A DNA stretch of 64,000 nt from JADJQU01 sp035490315 (GTDB lineage Bacteria; Planctomycetota; UBA1135; GCA-002686595): assembly GCA_035490315.1 (NCBI GenBank), contig DATHET010000334.1, positions 1-64,000 on the forward strand, given 5' to 3'. A program made the translations under genes and the position numbers. Positions 17,101-27,852 of the stretch are shown here, piece by piece (the stretch's first letter is position 1; every line of letters begins with the position of its first letter). The notes beneath the pieces were generated by a model. It had not been told where the DNA came from and made no database searches. It worked only from the letters and a program-made list of their open reading frames with translations.

Positions 17101-18101
17101 CGGGAAATGGCGATCCGCCGCTGCGGGCCGAAGAGCACCAGGGCCGTGCCCGCGAACACGAAGGCTCCGCAAATGACCGTGCGCGGCGTCGGCGCCTCGC
17201 GCAGGATCAGGATCGCGGCGACGATCGTGATCAGCGATTGGAAAAAAATGAACACGGCCGTCGTCGACGCCGCGACGCGCGCCAGGGCGTAGGCATTGAG
17301 GAAATACGCGACGATCGTCGGGAAGATGAGGATGTAGGCCAGCGAGATCCAGCTCTGGACGCTGACCTGTGCTGGAACCCAGGCCACGCGGCCGGCGAAC
17401 AGCGGCACGGTCCACAGCGAGAGCACGAAGACCCAGGCCGTCACGGTCAGCGGCCCGTATTTGGCGACCATCGGCCGCGAGAAGACCAGGTAGAGCGAAT
17501 AGAAAAAAGTGTTCGCCACCATCATCAGGTTTCCCGTGCGCGTCGAGGACGACAGCTCGGCGCCGCGCTCGAACGCGAGGAACAGTGTCCCGGCGACCGC
17601 CAGCAGGATGCCGATGCCGCGCGACCAGCAGAATCGCTCGTGGCCGAGCAGCACCGCGACCCCGAAAGTGAACACCGGGATCATCGGCATGATCAGTCCG
17701 GCATTGATCGCCGTCGATCGGCGCAAGCCTTCGAGGAACAGGACCATGTTGATCGTGATGCCGAGCAGGCCGAGCACCGCGAGCTTTCCCAGGTCGATCC
17801 AGGACGGCAGGGCGCGCTTCCCGCGCAGGATGGCGACGGCGATGCCCAGCCCCAGGGAGCCCGCGACGATGCGCCAGCCGACGATGGCCTCGGCGCTGAA
17901 ATCCGCCAGGGCCCACTTGCCGAACACGGTGAACAGGGCGAAGGCGAACTGCACGACGATCAGGGCCAGGTAGCCCTTGGAGCGCGCGCTCGCATCGCGA
18001 TCGGCAGCCACGGAGAGGGTCGCTCGAGTTTCGGGCGCAAGGCTCGTCGTGCCGCTCGGAACATCCAGAGGAGCCTTGACCATCCGGGCCATGGTACGCA
18101 T
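17097..18101 (-). CDS. EamA/DMT-superfamily transporter
   Basis: A polytopic inner-membrane protein of about 334 residues with ten hydrophobic segments arranged as two EamA repeats. Examples are GYLALIVVQFAFALFTVFGK, LAVLGLLGITINMVLFLEGL and INAGLIMPMIPVFTFGVAVLL; the last, with its Pro-Ile-Pro pattern, is typical of the end of an EamA repeat. The second repeat ends in FQSLITIVAAILILRE followed by ICGAFVFAGTALVLFGP. Family members export metabolites such as amino acids or nucleosides; the substrate here is unknown. The frame is open to 18341, but the residues upstream of 18101 are Arg-rich and unlike a transporter N-terminus. ATGs at 18101, 18092 and 18083 are all possible. It is coupled to the thioesterase gene by a four-base overlap. 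Confidence 0.82.
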   Translation of the reverse strand: MRTMARMVKAPLDVPSGTTSLAPETRATLSVAADRDASARSKGYLALIVVQFAFALFTVFGKWALADFSAEAIVGWRIVAGSLGLGIAVAILRGKRALPSWIDLGKLAVLGLLGITINMVLFLEGLRRSTAINAGLIMPMIPVFTFGVAVLLGHERFCWSRGIGILLAVAGTLFLAFERGAELSSSTRTGNLMMVANTFFYSLYLVFSRPMVAKYGPLTVTAWVFVLSLWTVPLFAGRVAWVPAQVSVQSWISLAYILIFPTIVAYFLNAYALARVAASTTAVFIFFQSLITIVAAILILREAPTPRTVICGAFVFAGTALVLFGPQRRIAISR

Positions 18102-18386
18102 CCCAAGCTTCGCGATGCACTGCACGGACGCGAGGCTAGCGCGCCGACTCTGGCCTGCTGATCTGCTCGCAGACCTGCGCGCTCGACGCCGTCGAGGTGC
18201 ACGGCGGCCAACATCCATCGCTCGGGATACCTGGATTTGTAGGGTGTCCCGGCTCCCGCGCAGGGTTAGGCGCGACGTGGAGAACTCTCGTTCGACCACG
18301 GGCCCCTGCGCAACGACCTCATTGGGTGTTAACAAGAACATCCGGGCTGACTGCGCCCTCCCGTGGGGAATCGGAGCCCAAGAACT

Positions 18387-19184
18387 TTGAAAACCACCCT
18401 CTTGCCGCTGATCCTCGGAAGTCTCGCAACCCTTTCGAGTTTCGCCGGGATCGGCACCGTCCCTGCACTCGAGATCGATTCCGAGTCCAGTGCGCTCCCC
18501 GCCCCCGCCGTGTCCGGACAGACGCCGGTGCCCCTGGGACGCGCCGATTTCTATTCAATTCTCTCCAAGGCCGGGATCTCGACGACCGGAACGACCACGA
18601 TCCGCGGAAACATCGGAGTCAGTCCGATCGACAGCACGGGCATCACCGGTTTCGGGCTCGTGATGCACTCGTCGAGCCTGTATTCGACATCTTCATTGGT
18701 CGCCGGAAAAGTGTTCGCCGCCGATTATGCGGCGCGGACCAGGCGTGTCCTGACCGCTTCCGTGCTCGACATGGAGACGGCTTACACCGACGCCGCCGGT
18801 CGGACTCTCCCGGACTTCACGGAGCTCGGCGCCGGCGACATCGGCGGGATGACCCTGGCTCCCGGTCTGTACAAGTGGGGAACCGGCGTCCTGATCCCGA
18901 GCAATGGAGTCACCCTCGCCGGCAACGCGACCGACGTCTGGATCTTCCAGATCGCCCAGGATCTCACCGTGAGCAACGGCGCCCAGGTCACGCTCACCGG
19001 CGGAGCCCAGGCGAAACGAGTCTTCTGGCAAGTGGCCGGCAACACGACCCTCGGAACGACCTCGGATTTCAGCGGCATCATCCTGTGCCAAACGGACATC
19101 GCCCTCCAGACCGGCGCGAAGCTCACCGGCAAAGCCCTGGCGCAAACAGCCGTCACCCTGGACGCCAGCATCGTCAAACCCTGA
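18387..19184 (+). CDS. Exported DUF3494 ice-binding-like protein
   Basis: The product has a signal peptide (KTTLLPLILGSLATLSSFAG) and then a domain of about 205 residues typical of the DUF3494 ice-binding family. Diagnostic stretches are TIRGNIGVSP, LVAGKVFAADYA, LAPGLYKWGTGVLIP, TLTGGAQAKRVFWQVAGNTT and GKALAQTAVTLDAS. These form a right-handed beta-solenoid flanked by a helix in known members, which bind ice or act as adhesin-like surface proteins. I chose the TTG at 18387 because a GGAG lies nine bases upstream and translation would begin MKTTLLPL, a normal signal-peptide N-terminus. The longer GTG start at 18363 has no such support. The gene ends six bases before the second inverted repeat. 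Confidence 0.85.
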   Translation: MKTTLLPLILGSLATLSSFAGIGTVPALEIDSESSALPAPAVSGQTPVPLGRADFYSILSKAGISTTGTTTIRGNIGVSPIDSTGITGFGLVMHSSSLYSTSSLVAGKVFAADYAARTRRVLTASVLDMETAYTDAAGRTLPDFTELGAGDIGGMTLAPGLYKWGTGVLIPSNGVTLAGNATDVWIFQIAQDLTVSNGAQVTLTGGAQAKRVFWQVAGNTTLGTTSDFSGIILCQTDIALQTGAKLTGKALAQTAVTLDASIVKP

Positions 19185-19190
19185 GACAGT

Positions 19191-19289
19191 CCCGGTATTC
19201 CACCACCATCCTGAACCGGCCGCTAACCCGCGCCGCGCCCGCGCCTGCTCGAGTAAACGGCCGGTTCAGGATGGTGGTGGAATACCGGG
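19191..19289. repeat. Inverted repeat with 32-bp perfect arms sharing outer ends with the 14795 repeat
   Basis: The left arm at 19191-19222 (beginning CCCGGTATTCCACCACCAT) and the right arm at 19258-19289 are perfect inverse copies over 32 bases, separated by a 35-base GC-rich loop. The outer CCCGGTATTC, then a pyrimidine, then ACC-purine-CCAT, matches the outer part of the first repeat, while the inner arms differ. The right end continues TACC as in the first repeat; the left end reads AGT instead of GGTA. It lies just 3' of the ice-binding-like gene and could also act in transcript 3'-end protection. Confidence 0.88.
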
Positions 19290-19371
19290 TACCAGGTCGT
19301 CCGCGGAGTCCTCGCTCCGCCTCGAAAAGAGGCCGAGGGCAGTACCATCGCAGGAGGTAGGCTCTCCACGC

Positions 19372-19998
19372 ATGACTCCCACGCCCGACGAAGATCCCAA
19401 GCCGTCCGCGAAAGCGTCGAAGTCCGCGCTGCGCGGTCTCCAGATCTGGCCGCTCGATCGCCGCGAGGCAGGTCCCGATCTGCAGGTCTGCCGCGCGCGC
19501 TACGACTGGCTGACGAACCCGCGCACCGGCAAGCTGATGAAGCGCACGGTGCTCGAGACACCCGATTGGGTCAACGTGGTCGCGGTCGACGCGCAGGATC
19601 GATTGATCCTCGTACACCAGTTCCGCTTCGGCACCGGCGCGGTCACGACGGAAATCCCCGGCGGGATGGTCGATCGCGGTGAGTTCCACGGCGACGCGGC
19701 GAAGCGCGAGCTGCGCGAGGAAGTCGGGCACACGTCCGAGCGCTGGACCTACCTCGGCTGCGTGCAGCCCAACCCGGCCTTTCAGAACAACGTCTGCCAC
19801 CACTGGCTCGCCGAGGGCGCGAAGTTGACCCACCCGCAGGAGCTCGACAGCGGCGAGGACATCGCGGTCGAGGCCTGGACCCTCGATCAAGTGCGCCAGG
19901 GGATCGCCGATGGATCGATCCGGCACGCGCTAGTGCTCACCGCTCTCTCGCGCGTGTTCGATCTGCGGCCCTTCGAGGGTCGCGGCCTGCAGAGCTGA
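19372..19998 (+). CDS. Nudix hydrolase, ADP-ribose pyrophosphatase-like
   Basis: A 208-residue protein with a complete Nudix box: GGMVDRGEFHGDAAKRELRE followed by EVGH, fitting G-x5-E-x7-R-E-x-x-E-E-x-G. The final hydrophobic position is His, a small deviation. The preceding VNVVAVDAQDRLILVHQFRFG and EIPGGMV segments are typical of ADP-ribose and nucleoside-diphosphate-sugar pyrophosphatases. The extended N-terminus of about 60 residues includes a Lys-rich start of no clear function. The product should be a cytosolic housecleaning or signalling-nucleotide hydrolase. The ATG at 19372 follows an AGGAGG 14 bases upstream, a little distant for a normal ribosome site. Confidence 0.85.
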   Translation: MTPTPDEDPKPSAKASKSALRGLQIWPLDRREAGPDLQVCRARYDWLTNPRTGKLMKRTVLETPDWVNVVAVDAQDRLILVHQFRFGTGAVTTEIPGGMVDRGEFHGDAAKRELREEVGHTSERWTYLGCVQPNPAFQNNVCHHWLAEGAKLTHPQELDSGEDIAVEAWTLDQVRQGIADGSIRHALVLTALSRVFDLRPFEGRGLQS

Positions 19999-20068
19999 GC
20001 TGCACGTCGCTGCCGCGAATCCGCGCGCAGCGCGTAATGCGCGCCCGAGCAGCTGCTACCTTCTCCCC

Positions 20069-21178
20069 ATGCCCAGCCGGCGCAGCCTGCTCCAAGGATT
20101 GGTCTGCTTGCCCTTCGCGGCGCGCGGCTGGAGCCAGACTCCGCTGCGACCGGGCCGAGGCTATGCCTGCGCGCTGGGCGAGGACGCGGATGCCAGCTTG
20201 CTTCCGCACGCGCGTCGCGACGGCGAATCGCTGGCGATCGCCCTGGCGGCGACGCCGCGGCCGAGTCCGGAAATCTTGCGCAAGTTGACGGGAACCGAAG
20301 CCCCGAGCTGGGTCGAGCTCTCCCCGCAGGACCGCGGAGGCGTCGACGACGGCCCCCTCGCGGAACGCATCCGCACCGCGGCGAGTGTGACCTTGATCGA
20401 AGGCGAGGTGATCGACTGGCTGGTCACCCTGTGGCCCGCGCGGCGCAGCAGCGCTGTGCTCGAGGCCTTGGCGGAATGCGCGCTGACCGGCGGCCGGCTG
20501 ATCGGCCGCGGCTCGACGGCGATCCTCGTCGCGGCGGGCGGCGTGGTGCGCGGGCCGACGCGCGAAGCTCGGGGCGAATCGCGCTTGCGCCTCGTCAATC
20601 CGCGCGAGTCCGGCGAGCCGCGCCTGACCCAGGGCCTGCATCTGTGCGGGAATTTCTACATCGACACCCGCGCGCGTTCGTCCGGCAGCCTGTTGCGACT
20701 CCTGTCGACCCTGATCGAGAACCACGAAGATCGCGGCGTGATGCTCGGCGACCGCTCCGTCCTGTGCTGCGACCTCGAGGAGCGCGTGTGGACCGCGCTG
20801 GGCGCCGGCCCGCTGCTGGTCCTGGAGCTCTTGGGCTCGCGGCGACTCTCGGAATCGATCCAGGACGCCGAGCTCAGCGTGCTCTCGAACGGAGACGGCC
20901 GGCGCGCTCTCGATCGGCGGATGTTCAGCACGGGAGCGCCGATCGAATTCGGCGCGGCGGCGGCGGAGGCAGCGGATGCCGACGGACTGCTCGCCGCGAA
21001 TCTGGTCGCTCCGCCGCTCGTGTCGCGGAGCTGGCGCAACGATCGGATGCGCGTCGCGCTGTTGCGCGCGACGCAGTCATCGGCTTGCTCCGGCCCCGAG
21101 GACGGCGCGCCTCGCAGCCAGCGCATGGTCTTGAATGTCGCGCTCGAGCGCGGGCGCTGGGGCGAGCTCGGGAGCTGA
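20069..21178 (+). CDS. Exported cyanophycinase-like (S51 fold) protein, probably inactive
   Basis: A 369-residue protein with a Tat-like leader (PSRRSLLQGLVCLPFAARGW). From about residue 105 it follows the cyanophycinase order: a helix-strand unit (VTLIEGEVIDWLV), then LTGGRLIGRGSTAILVAAG at the nucleophile elbow, then GLHLCGNFYIDTRARSSGSLLRLLS, and ENHEDRGVMLGDRSVLCCDL. In active S51 peptidases the elbow is GTSAGA, and the second block reads V-D-Q-H-F with a catalytic-region histidine. Here the elbow is GRGSTA and the His is replaced (I-D-T-R-A). The relation rests on my by-eye alignment. The protein is probably a binding or structural homologue. It converges with the AMP-ligase gene. Confidence 0.55.
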   Translation: MPSRRSLLQGLVCLPFAARGWSQTPLRPGRGYACALGEDADASLLPHARRDGESLAIALAATPRPSPEILRKLTGTEAPSWVELSPQDRGGVDDGPLAERIRTAASVTLIEGEVIDWLVTLWPARRSSAVLEALAECALTGGRLIGRGSTAILVAAGGVVRGPTREARGESRLRLVNPRESGEPRLTQGLHLCGNFYIDTRARSSGSLLRLLSTLIENHEDRGVMLGDRSVLCCDLEERVWTALGAGPLLVLELLGSRRLSESIQDAELSVLSNGDGRRALDRRMFSTGAPIEFGAAAAEAADADGLLAANLVAPPLVSRSWRNDRMRVALLRATQSSACSGPEDGAPRSQRMVLNVALERGRWGELGS

Positions 21179-21189
21179 GCGCGCGTTCG

Positions 21190-22800
21190 CTAGCGAGCGG
21201 CCCGGAGTTCCGCCGCCATGCGCTTCAGCCGGCCCAGATCGAGCTTGCCCGAGGGCAGGTGCGGCAGGGCTTCGACCTCGAAGGAATCCGCCGCGCGCGG
21301 CGTGAAAAGATTCGCGAGCCCGTCCTTGCGCGCGCGCTCGAGCACGGCCTCGATGCCCGACTGCAAGCGCGTGTGCAGCACGACCAGGCGTTCGCCGCGC
21401 TGCTCGTCGCTCACCGCGGTCACCGCGAGGCCGAGCGTCGGCGCGGATTCTCCCAAGGCCACGGCCGCCGCGGTCAGCGCTGTCTCGACCGCTCCGTGCG
21501 AAACCATCTCGCCCCCGATCTTCGAGAAGCGCGAGCGCCGATCGGTCAGCGTCAAGAATCCGTCGCGGTCGATGCGCGCGACGTCCTGGGTGTCGTACCA
21601 GCCGTCGACCACGGCCTTGCGCGTCGCCGCCTCGTCGCCGAGATAGCCCAGCATCACGCCCGGCGAGCGGACCCACAGGTCGCCTTCGACGTCCTCGGCT
21701 AGGCGCGCGCCCGTGTCCGGATCGCGGACTTCGATCTCGACGCCTTCGAGCGGGCGGCCGACCGAGCCTTCGCGCCGGCGCACCACTCCATCGCGCTCGG
21801 GCAGGTTCGCCGACACGACGGGTGACAGCTCGGTGCAGCCGTAGCCTTCGTACAGGATCGCGCCGAAACGCTCGAGCCAGGCAGCGGCCAGGGAGGCCTG
21901 CAGGCGTTGCGCGCCGACCACGGTCAGGCGCACGCTCGAGAGCTGCTCGGGCTCGATGCGCCGCATCCACGCCTGGCACAGGGCGGGTGTCGCGAGCACC
22001 ACCGTCGGGCGATGCGATTCCGCGAGCAGGCCGACACCGCGCGCGTCCAGGGGATTGTCGTGGAACACCACCGAGGCACCGGCGAGCAGCGGCGCCCACA
22101 GAGTCACGGTGTAGCCGAAGCTGTGGAAGAAGGGCAGCACGCCGAGCAGGCGATCGCCGCGCGCGAGGTCGAAGGCCGCGGCGACGGCGCGCGCGTTGAA
22201 GAGGATGTTCGCGTGCGAGAGCTGGATCGCCTTGGGGCGCGACGTGCTCCCGCTCGAGAAGAGCACCGTGGCCACGCGCCGATGCTCGTCGGCCGATCCC
22301 TGCTTGCGAGCCAGCGCGTCGGGAGAATTGCTGGCGATTTCCGCTGCCTGACGCAGATCCTCGGCCGTCACGGCCGCGAGCAGGTCCTCGAAGAGCAGCG
22401 CGCGATCCTCGAACATCCCCTCGCCGCCCAGGGCCGCGTATCCCGCTGACGACAGGATCACGTGGCGCAATTCCGCCTGCTGCATCTGCTCGCGCAGGGA
22501 CGCCGGGCCGGCCATCGCGTTCAAGTTGACGCTCGCGCGGCGGGTGAGGGCGAGGGCGATGTTGGCCAGGGCGCCCTGAGAGCCCGGCGGCAGGCACAGA
22601 CCGATGCGCGCGGGATCCTTCGCGCCGACCGCGCGCTCGATCGAAGCCGCGAGGGCGAGGGCCTGAGTCAACAGCTCGCGGTAGCAGAGGCGCGCGCCTT
22701 TCGAATCGAGCAGCGCGATCCGATCGGGCTCGGTGAGCGCTCGCAGCACGAACGCAGCGCCCAGTCCCGTCGTTCGCAGATCGTCGAGCAGATTCTTCAT
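21190..22800 (-). CDS. AMP-forming acyl-CoA/acyl-ACP synthetase
   Basis: A 536-residue ANL-superfamily enzyme that activates a carboxylic acid with ATP. The P-loop-like A3 motif is VLFSSGSTSRPKAIQLSH, A5 is YEGYGCTELSPVVSANLP, and the C-terminal A10 lysine lies in LPSGKLDLGRL. The sequence recalls the C-terminal ligase half of the Aas/acyl-ACP synthetase group, which recycles free fatty acids into phospholipid, but here it stands alone without an acyltransferase half. The A8 region is DGWYDTQDVARIDRDGFLTLTDR. It ends 12 bases from the convergent cyanophycinase-like gene and starts 66 bases downstream of the thiC stop, so co-transcription with thiC is possible but functionally odd. Confidence 0.82.
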   Translation of the reverse strand: MKNLLDDLRTTGLGAAFVLRALTEPDRIALLDSKGARLCYRELLTQALALAASIERAVGAKDPARIGLCLPPGSQGALANIALALTRRASVNLNAMAGPASLREQMQQAELRHVILSSAGYAALGGEGMFEDRALLFEDLLAAVTAEDLRQAAEIASNSPDALARKQGSADEHRRVATVLFSSGSTSRPKAIQLSHANILFNARAVAAAFDLARGDRLLGVLPFFHSFGYTVTLWAPLLAGASVVFHDNPLDARGVGLLAESHRPTVVLATPALCQAWMRRIEPEQLSSVRLTVVGAQRLQASLAAAWLERFGAILYEGYGCTELSPVVSANLPERDGVVRRREGSVGRPLEGVEIEVRDPDTGARLAEDVEGDLWVRSPGVMLGYLGDEAATRKAVVDGWYDTQDVARIDRDGFLTLTDRRSRFSKIGGEMVSHGAVETALTAAAVALGESAPTLGLAVTAVSDEQRGERLVVLHTRLQSGIEAVLERARKDGLANLFTPRAADSFEVEALPHLPSGKLDLGRLKRMAAELRAAR

Positions 22801-22866
22801 TCCTGGAGCATGCCCTCGCGGTTCGTCCGCGGAGCGCCGTCCTGCGAGGCCGCTCGATAAGCGCCG

Positions 22867-24604
<1,738 letters not shown>

Positions 24605-24722
24605 GCATGATTCTCACCGATCCGTTCGGCGAGTCAGCGATCCGCGAGCACTCTAGATCGATCGCGCGGGACTGTCCACTCGGGCAGCGTGGACGCCCTC
24701 CTGCGCTGAAGCTGCGACGAAA

Positions 24723-24983
24723 CTACTCGTCTTCGTCGTCGTCCTCGTCCTCGTCGTCATCATCGTCGTCCAGGGCGTCGTCGTCATCATCGTCATCTTC
24801 CTCCTCGTCGTCATCGTCATCGGCGTCGAGGTCGTCGTCATCATCGTCATCGTCGTCGTCATCATCGACGTCCGTATCGAAGTCGTAGTCGTAGTCGCCG
24901 ACGGGCATGGGGAAAGCCAGGGAAGCGTCGGCCGTTTCGAGAAGCGTCATGGATTGCGTGAGGATGTCTTCGCAGATCTGCAT
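24723..24983 (-). CDS. Small poly-aspartate protein
   Basis: An 86-residue product. The first 29 residues are ordinary ([20 protein letters not shown]...), then comes a tail of 57 residues containing about 40 Asp and several Glu, including a run of twelve Asp. The tail begins with an alternating [10 protein letters not shown] pattern. An AAGGA lies seven bases before the ATG, which supports real translation. The expected isoelectric point is extremely low. It could bind calcium or other cations, or mimic nucleic acid. The DNA is a degenerate GAC/GAT repeat and could be length-unstable. It lies upstream of thiC in the same orientation but on the far side of the riboswitch, so it is not part of the regulated message. 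I do not recognise a family. Confidence 0.65.
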   Translation of the reverse strand: MQICEDILTQSMTLLETADASLAFPMPVGDYDYDFDTDVDDDDDDDDDDDDLDADDDDDEEEDDDDDDDALDDDDDDEDEDDDEDE

Positions 24984-25346
24984 CGGGGCGTCCTTGGGAG
25001 CATCGCGAGGGGCAGCGGGAAGTGTAGGCGGCGAGACGCGCAGGCGCGACGGCTGGTCGCGCGGTTGTGGTCCTGCGTCTTTGGACTACGACGCGCGGTC
25101 GGTGTGGGGTGTTCAGCGCTTTTTTTCCGTGCCGGAGCGCGATCGCGCAAGGAAAAAAAGTCGGCGGCCTTCCGCCGGCCCGCTCCGGCCTGCGACCGCC
25201 AGCCCGGAACCGTTGTGCGTCCCCCCCGCCCTGGCTACCGTTCTTTCCCATCCAACCTGCGTCGGACGCTCGTCCCCAAGCCGCGCAGCCCGTGTCACAC
25301 GCCCGCCGAGCCCAACCGGCGGGAGCCAAGCCCCAACGCCACCCCC
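24984..25346. other. 363-bp intergenic region with an A/T-tract inverted repeat
   Basis: This divergent gap separates the poly-Asp gene from the glutamine synthetase gene and should hold both promoters. The clearest element is an inverted repeat with ten-base arms: CTTTTTTTCC at 25119-25128 and GGAAAAAAAG at 25151-25160. The 22 bases between contain the self-complementary GCGCGATCGCGC. The T-tract lies in the 5' arm on both strands, so it is not a normal intrinsic terminator. No convincing small gene is present; open frames through this gap are Arg/Pro-rich and lack support. Confidence 0.6.
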
Positions 25347-27542
25347 ATGAGTCCCCAGAATCGCAAGTCCGTGGTCCAGACCATGGCCGCCGAGAGCCAC
25401 ACCCGGCACGAGGCGCGCACCGCTTCCACGATCGAGCTGCCCGAGCAATTCGGAGCGCGCGTTTTCAACGATTCCGTCCAGCGCCAGCGCCTTACCAAGC
25501 CGGTGTACAAGGCCCTGCGGCGCACCACCGAGAAGGGCGAGGAGCTGGACGCCGGCATCGCCGACATCGTCGCGAATGCGATGAAGGACTGGGCGCTCGA
25601 GCACGGCGCCACGCACTTCACCCACTGGTTCCAGCCGATGACCGGCCTGACCGCGGAGAAACACGACTCCTTCCTGACGCCGACGGCCGACGGCCGGGCC
25701 TTGATGGAGTTCTCGGGCAAGGAGCTGATCAAGGGCGAGCCCGACGCGAGCTCCTTCCCCTCCGGCGGCATCCGCGCCACGTTCGAAGCGCGCGGCTACA
25801 CCGCCTGGGATCCGACTTCGCCCGCGTTCCTGCGCCGCACGGCGCGCGGCGCGACCCTCTGCATCCCGACCGCCTTCTGCTCGTGGACCGGCGAAGCCCT
25901 CGACCAGAAGACTCCGCTCCTGCGCTCGATGCAGGCGATCTCGCACCACGCCGTGCGCCTCTTGCAGCTGCTCGGCGATTCCGGCGTGACGCGGGTGACG
26001 ACCACGCTGGGCTGCGAGCAGGAGTACTTCCTGATCGACCGCCGCTTCTATTACATGCGGCCCGACCTGGTGGCCACCGGCCGCACCCTGTTCGGCGCGC
26101 GGCCGCCGAAGGGCCAGGAGCTCGAGGATCACTACTTCGGAGCGATCAGCGAGCGCGTGATCGACTACATGCAGGACCTCGAGCAGGAGCTGTGGCGCCT
26201 GGGAATTCCCGCGCGCACGCGGCACAACGAAGTCGCGCCGGGCCAGTACGAGCTCGCGCCCGTCTTCGAGGAAGCCTCGGTCGCCGCCGACCACAACATG
26301 CTGACCATGGAGGTCATGAAGGCCGTCGCCGAGCGCCACGGCTTCGCCTGCCTGCTGCACGAGAAACCCTTCGCGGGCGTCAACGGCTCGGGCAAGCACA
26401 ACAACTGGTCCTTGAGCGACAACCTGGGCAACAACCTGCTCGAGCCCGGGCACACGCCGCGCGAGAACCTGAAGTTCATCGTTTTCCTGACCGCGATCAT
26501 CCGCGCCGTCGACCTGCACCAGGATCTCTTGCGCGCCTCGGTCGCCCACGCCGGGAATGACCACCGCCTCGGCGCCAACGAAGCCCCGCCGGCGATCATC
26601 TCGATCTACGTCGGCTCGCAGCTCGAGGACGTGATCCGCGGTCTGGTCGAGGGCGCGGCTCCGGCCAAGAAAGGCGCGGAGAAAATGCAGCTGGGCGTCA
26701 CGACCCTCCCGCCGCTGCCGCGCGATCAATCCGACCGCAACCGCACGTCTCCATTCGCGTTCACCGGCAACAAGTTCGAGTTCCGCGCGGTGGGCTCGAG
26801 CCAATCGGTCGCCCACCCGATGACGCTGCTCAACACGCTGGTCGCCGAGTCGCTCGATTTCATGTCCGATGAAATCGAAAAGCGCAGCGGCAAGGGCGAT
26901 CGCCGCGAAGCGATCGACGCCCTGGTCAAGGAGCTCTTGACCAAGCACCAGCGCATCCTGTTCAACGGCGACAACTACTCGGAGGAGTGGGTCCAGGAGG
27001 CCGAGCGCCGCGGCCTCTTGAATCTGCGCGACACGCCCTCCGCCCTGGCGCGCTTCGCCGCCGAGAAGAACCTGCGCCTGTTCGAGAAGTACTCGGTGTT
27101 CACGCCGCGCGAGACGAACTCGCGCTCGAACATCGCCTTCCACACCTACCTGCAGCGCGTGCACGTCGAGGCCCAGACGGCCAAGAACATCGCGGCGACG
27201 ATGCTCCTGCCGGCCGGATTCGCCTACCAGGAGAAGCTCGCGCGCTCGATCCAGACAGCGCAGCAGCTCTTGCCGCGCACGGACGTCAAGGCGCAGCTCG
27301 AGTGCCTGGAGTCGGTCATGAAGACGCTTGGCGACCTCAAGCGCTCCCTCGACCAGCTCGAGAAGGCCCGCGCCCACGCCGAGGGTCACCAGGGGACCCC
27401 CGAGGACCACGCGGGCGCCTTCCGCGACCAGGTCATGCCGGCGATGGCCGAGCTGCGGGTCCACGCCGACCTGCTCGAAGGCATGGTCGAGGACGAGCTG
27501 TGGCCCCTGCCCAAGTACCGGGAGATGCTGTTCCTGAGCTGA
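25347..27542 (+). CDS. glnN: Type III glutamine synthetase
   Basis: A 731-residue enzyme making glutamine from glutamate, ammonia and ATP. Its length and the early [18 protein letters not shown] block are specific to GSIII, which is far longer than the 470-residue GSI. Active-site segments include [63 protein letters not shown] and [12 protein letters not shown]. The C-terminal extension from about 620 onwards is helical, as in other GSIII proteins. I chose the ATG at 25347 (MSPQNRKS); the frame stays open far upstream but that part is Arg-rich and unlike the family. No PII or AmtB gene is adjacent. Tandem GC-rich hairpins follow the stop. Confidence 0.95.
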   Translation: MSPQNRKSVVQTMAAESHTRHEARTASTIELPEQFGARVFNDSVQRQRLTKPVYKALRRTTEKGEELDAGIADIVANAMKDWALEHGATHFTHWFQPMTGLTAEKHDSFLTPTADGRALMEFSGKELIKGEPDASSFPSGGIRATFEARGYTAWDPTSPAFLRRTARGATLCIPTAFCSWTGEALDQKTPLLRSMQAISHHAVRLLQLLGDSGVTRVTTTLGCEQEYFLIDRRFYYMRPDLVATGRTLFGARPPKGQELEDHYFGAISERVIDYMQDLEQELWRLGIPARTRHNEVAPGQYELAPVFEEASVAADHNMLTMEVMKAVAERHGFACLLHEKPFAGVNGSGKHNNWSLSDNLGNNLLEPGHTPRENLKFIVFLTAIIRAVDLHQDLLRASVAHAGNDHRLGANEAPPAIISIYVGSQLEDVIRGLVEGAAPAKKGAEKMQLGVTTLPPLPRDQSDRNRTSPFAFTGNKFEFRAVGSSQSVAHPMTLLNTLVAESLDFMSDEIEKRSGKGDRREAIDALVKELLTKHQRILFNGDNYSEEWVQEAERRGLLNLRDTPSALARFAAEKNLRLFEKYSVFTPRETNSRSNIAFHTYLQRVHVEAQTAKNIAATMLLPAGFAYQEKLARSIQTAQQLLPRTDVKAQLECLESVMKTLGDLKRSLDQLEKARAHAEGHQGTPEDHAGAFRDQVMPAMAELRVHADLLEGMVEDELWPLPKYREMLFLS

Positions 27543-27548
27543 CCCAGG

Positions 27549-27577
27549 CCCTGGGCGCTCACCCAGGGGCGCCCTGG
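27549..27577 (+). terminator. Overlapping GC-rich hairpins after glutamine synthetase
   Basis: Seven bases after the stop, CCCTGGG (27549-27555) pairs with CCCAGGG (27562-27568). An overlapping hairpin pairs CCAGGG (27563-27568) with CCCTGG (27572-27577). The two cannot form together. There is no T-run, so termination would be weak or Rho-assisted. Confidence 0.35.
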
Positions 27578-27590
27578 TCCTCGGGCTGGT

Positions 27591-27667
27591 TGGTAGCGGT
27601 GGTCGGACTCGAACCGACGACACACGGCTTATGAAGCCGTTGCTCTAACCAACTGAGCTACACCGCT
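27591..27667 (-). tRNA. tRNA-Met (CAT), elongator type
   Basis: The minus strand folds into a full cloverleaf: acceptor AGCGGTG/CACCGCT, D stem GCTC/GAGC, anticodon stem ACGGC/GCCGT with loop TTCATAA (anticodon CAT), T stem GTCGG/CCGAC with TTCGAGT, discriminator A, and an encoded CCA. The first pair is A-T, and the anticodon stem lacks the three G-C pairs of initiator tRNA, so this is not the initiator. A lysidine-modified tRNA-Ile2 with the same CAT anticodon cannot be excluded from this alone. Confidence 0.95.
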
Positions 27668-27852
27668 TTGCAGGTTCGGTCGCAACCTCGGGGGCGGGGA
27701 CTTTAGCCCTCCTCGCCCGGGGCGGCAAGTGCGCCTAGCGGGCTGGCTGGCAGTCTGCGCTGCCCGCAGGCTCAAACCGATACCTGGTTTCCCTGAAGAT
27801 TTTCCCTGGATTTCCTCTCCCGGGAGGCCTCGAGCCTCGTTTGTTTGCTGGA

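Noticed and set aside
14795..19289. Composite transposon bounded by the two palindromes
   Set aside because: The genes between are ordinary, no transposase is present, and each palindrome is complete in itself with different inner arms.
25113..27623. Minus-strand open frame of 836 codons opposite glutamine synthetase
   Set aside because: Antisense shadow of glnN with repetitive Arg/Ala/Val composition and no recognisable domain.
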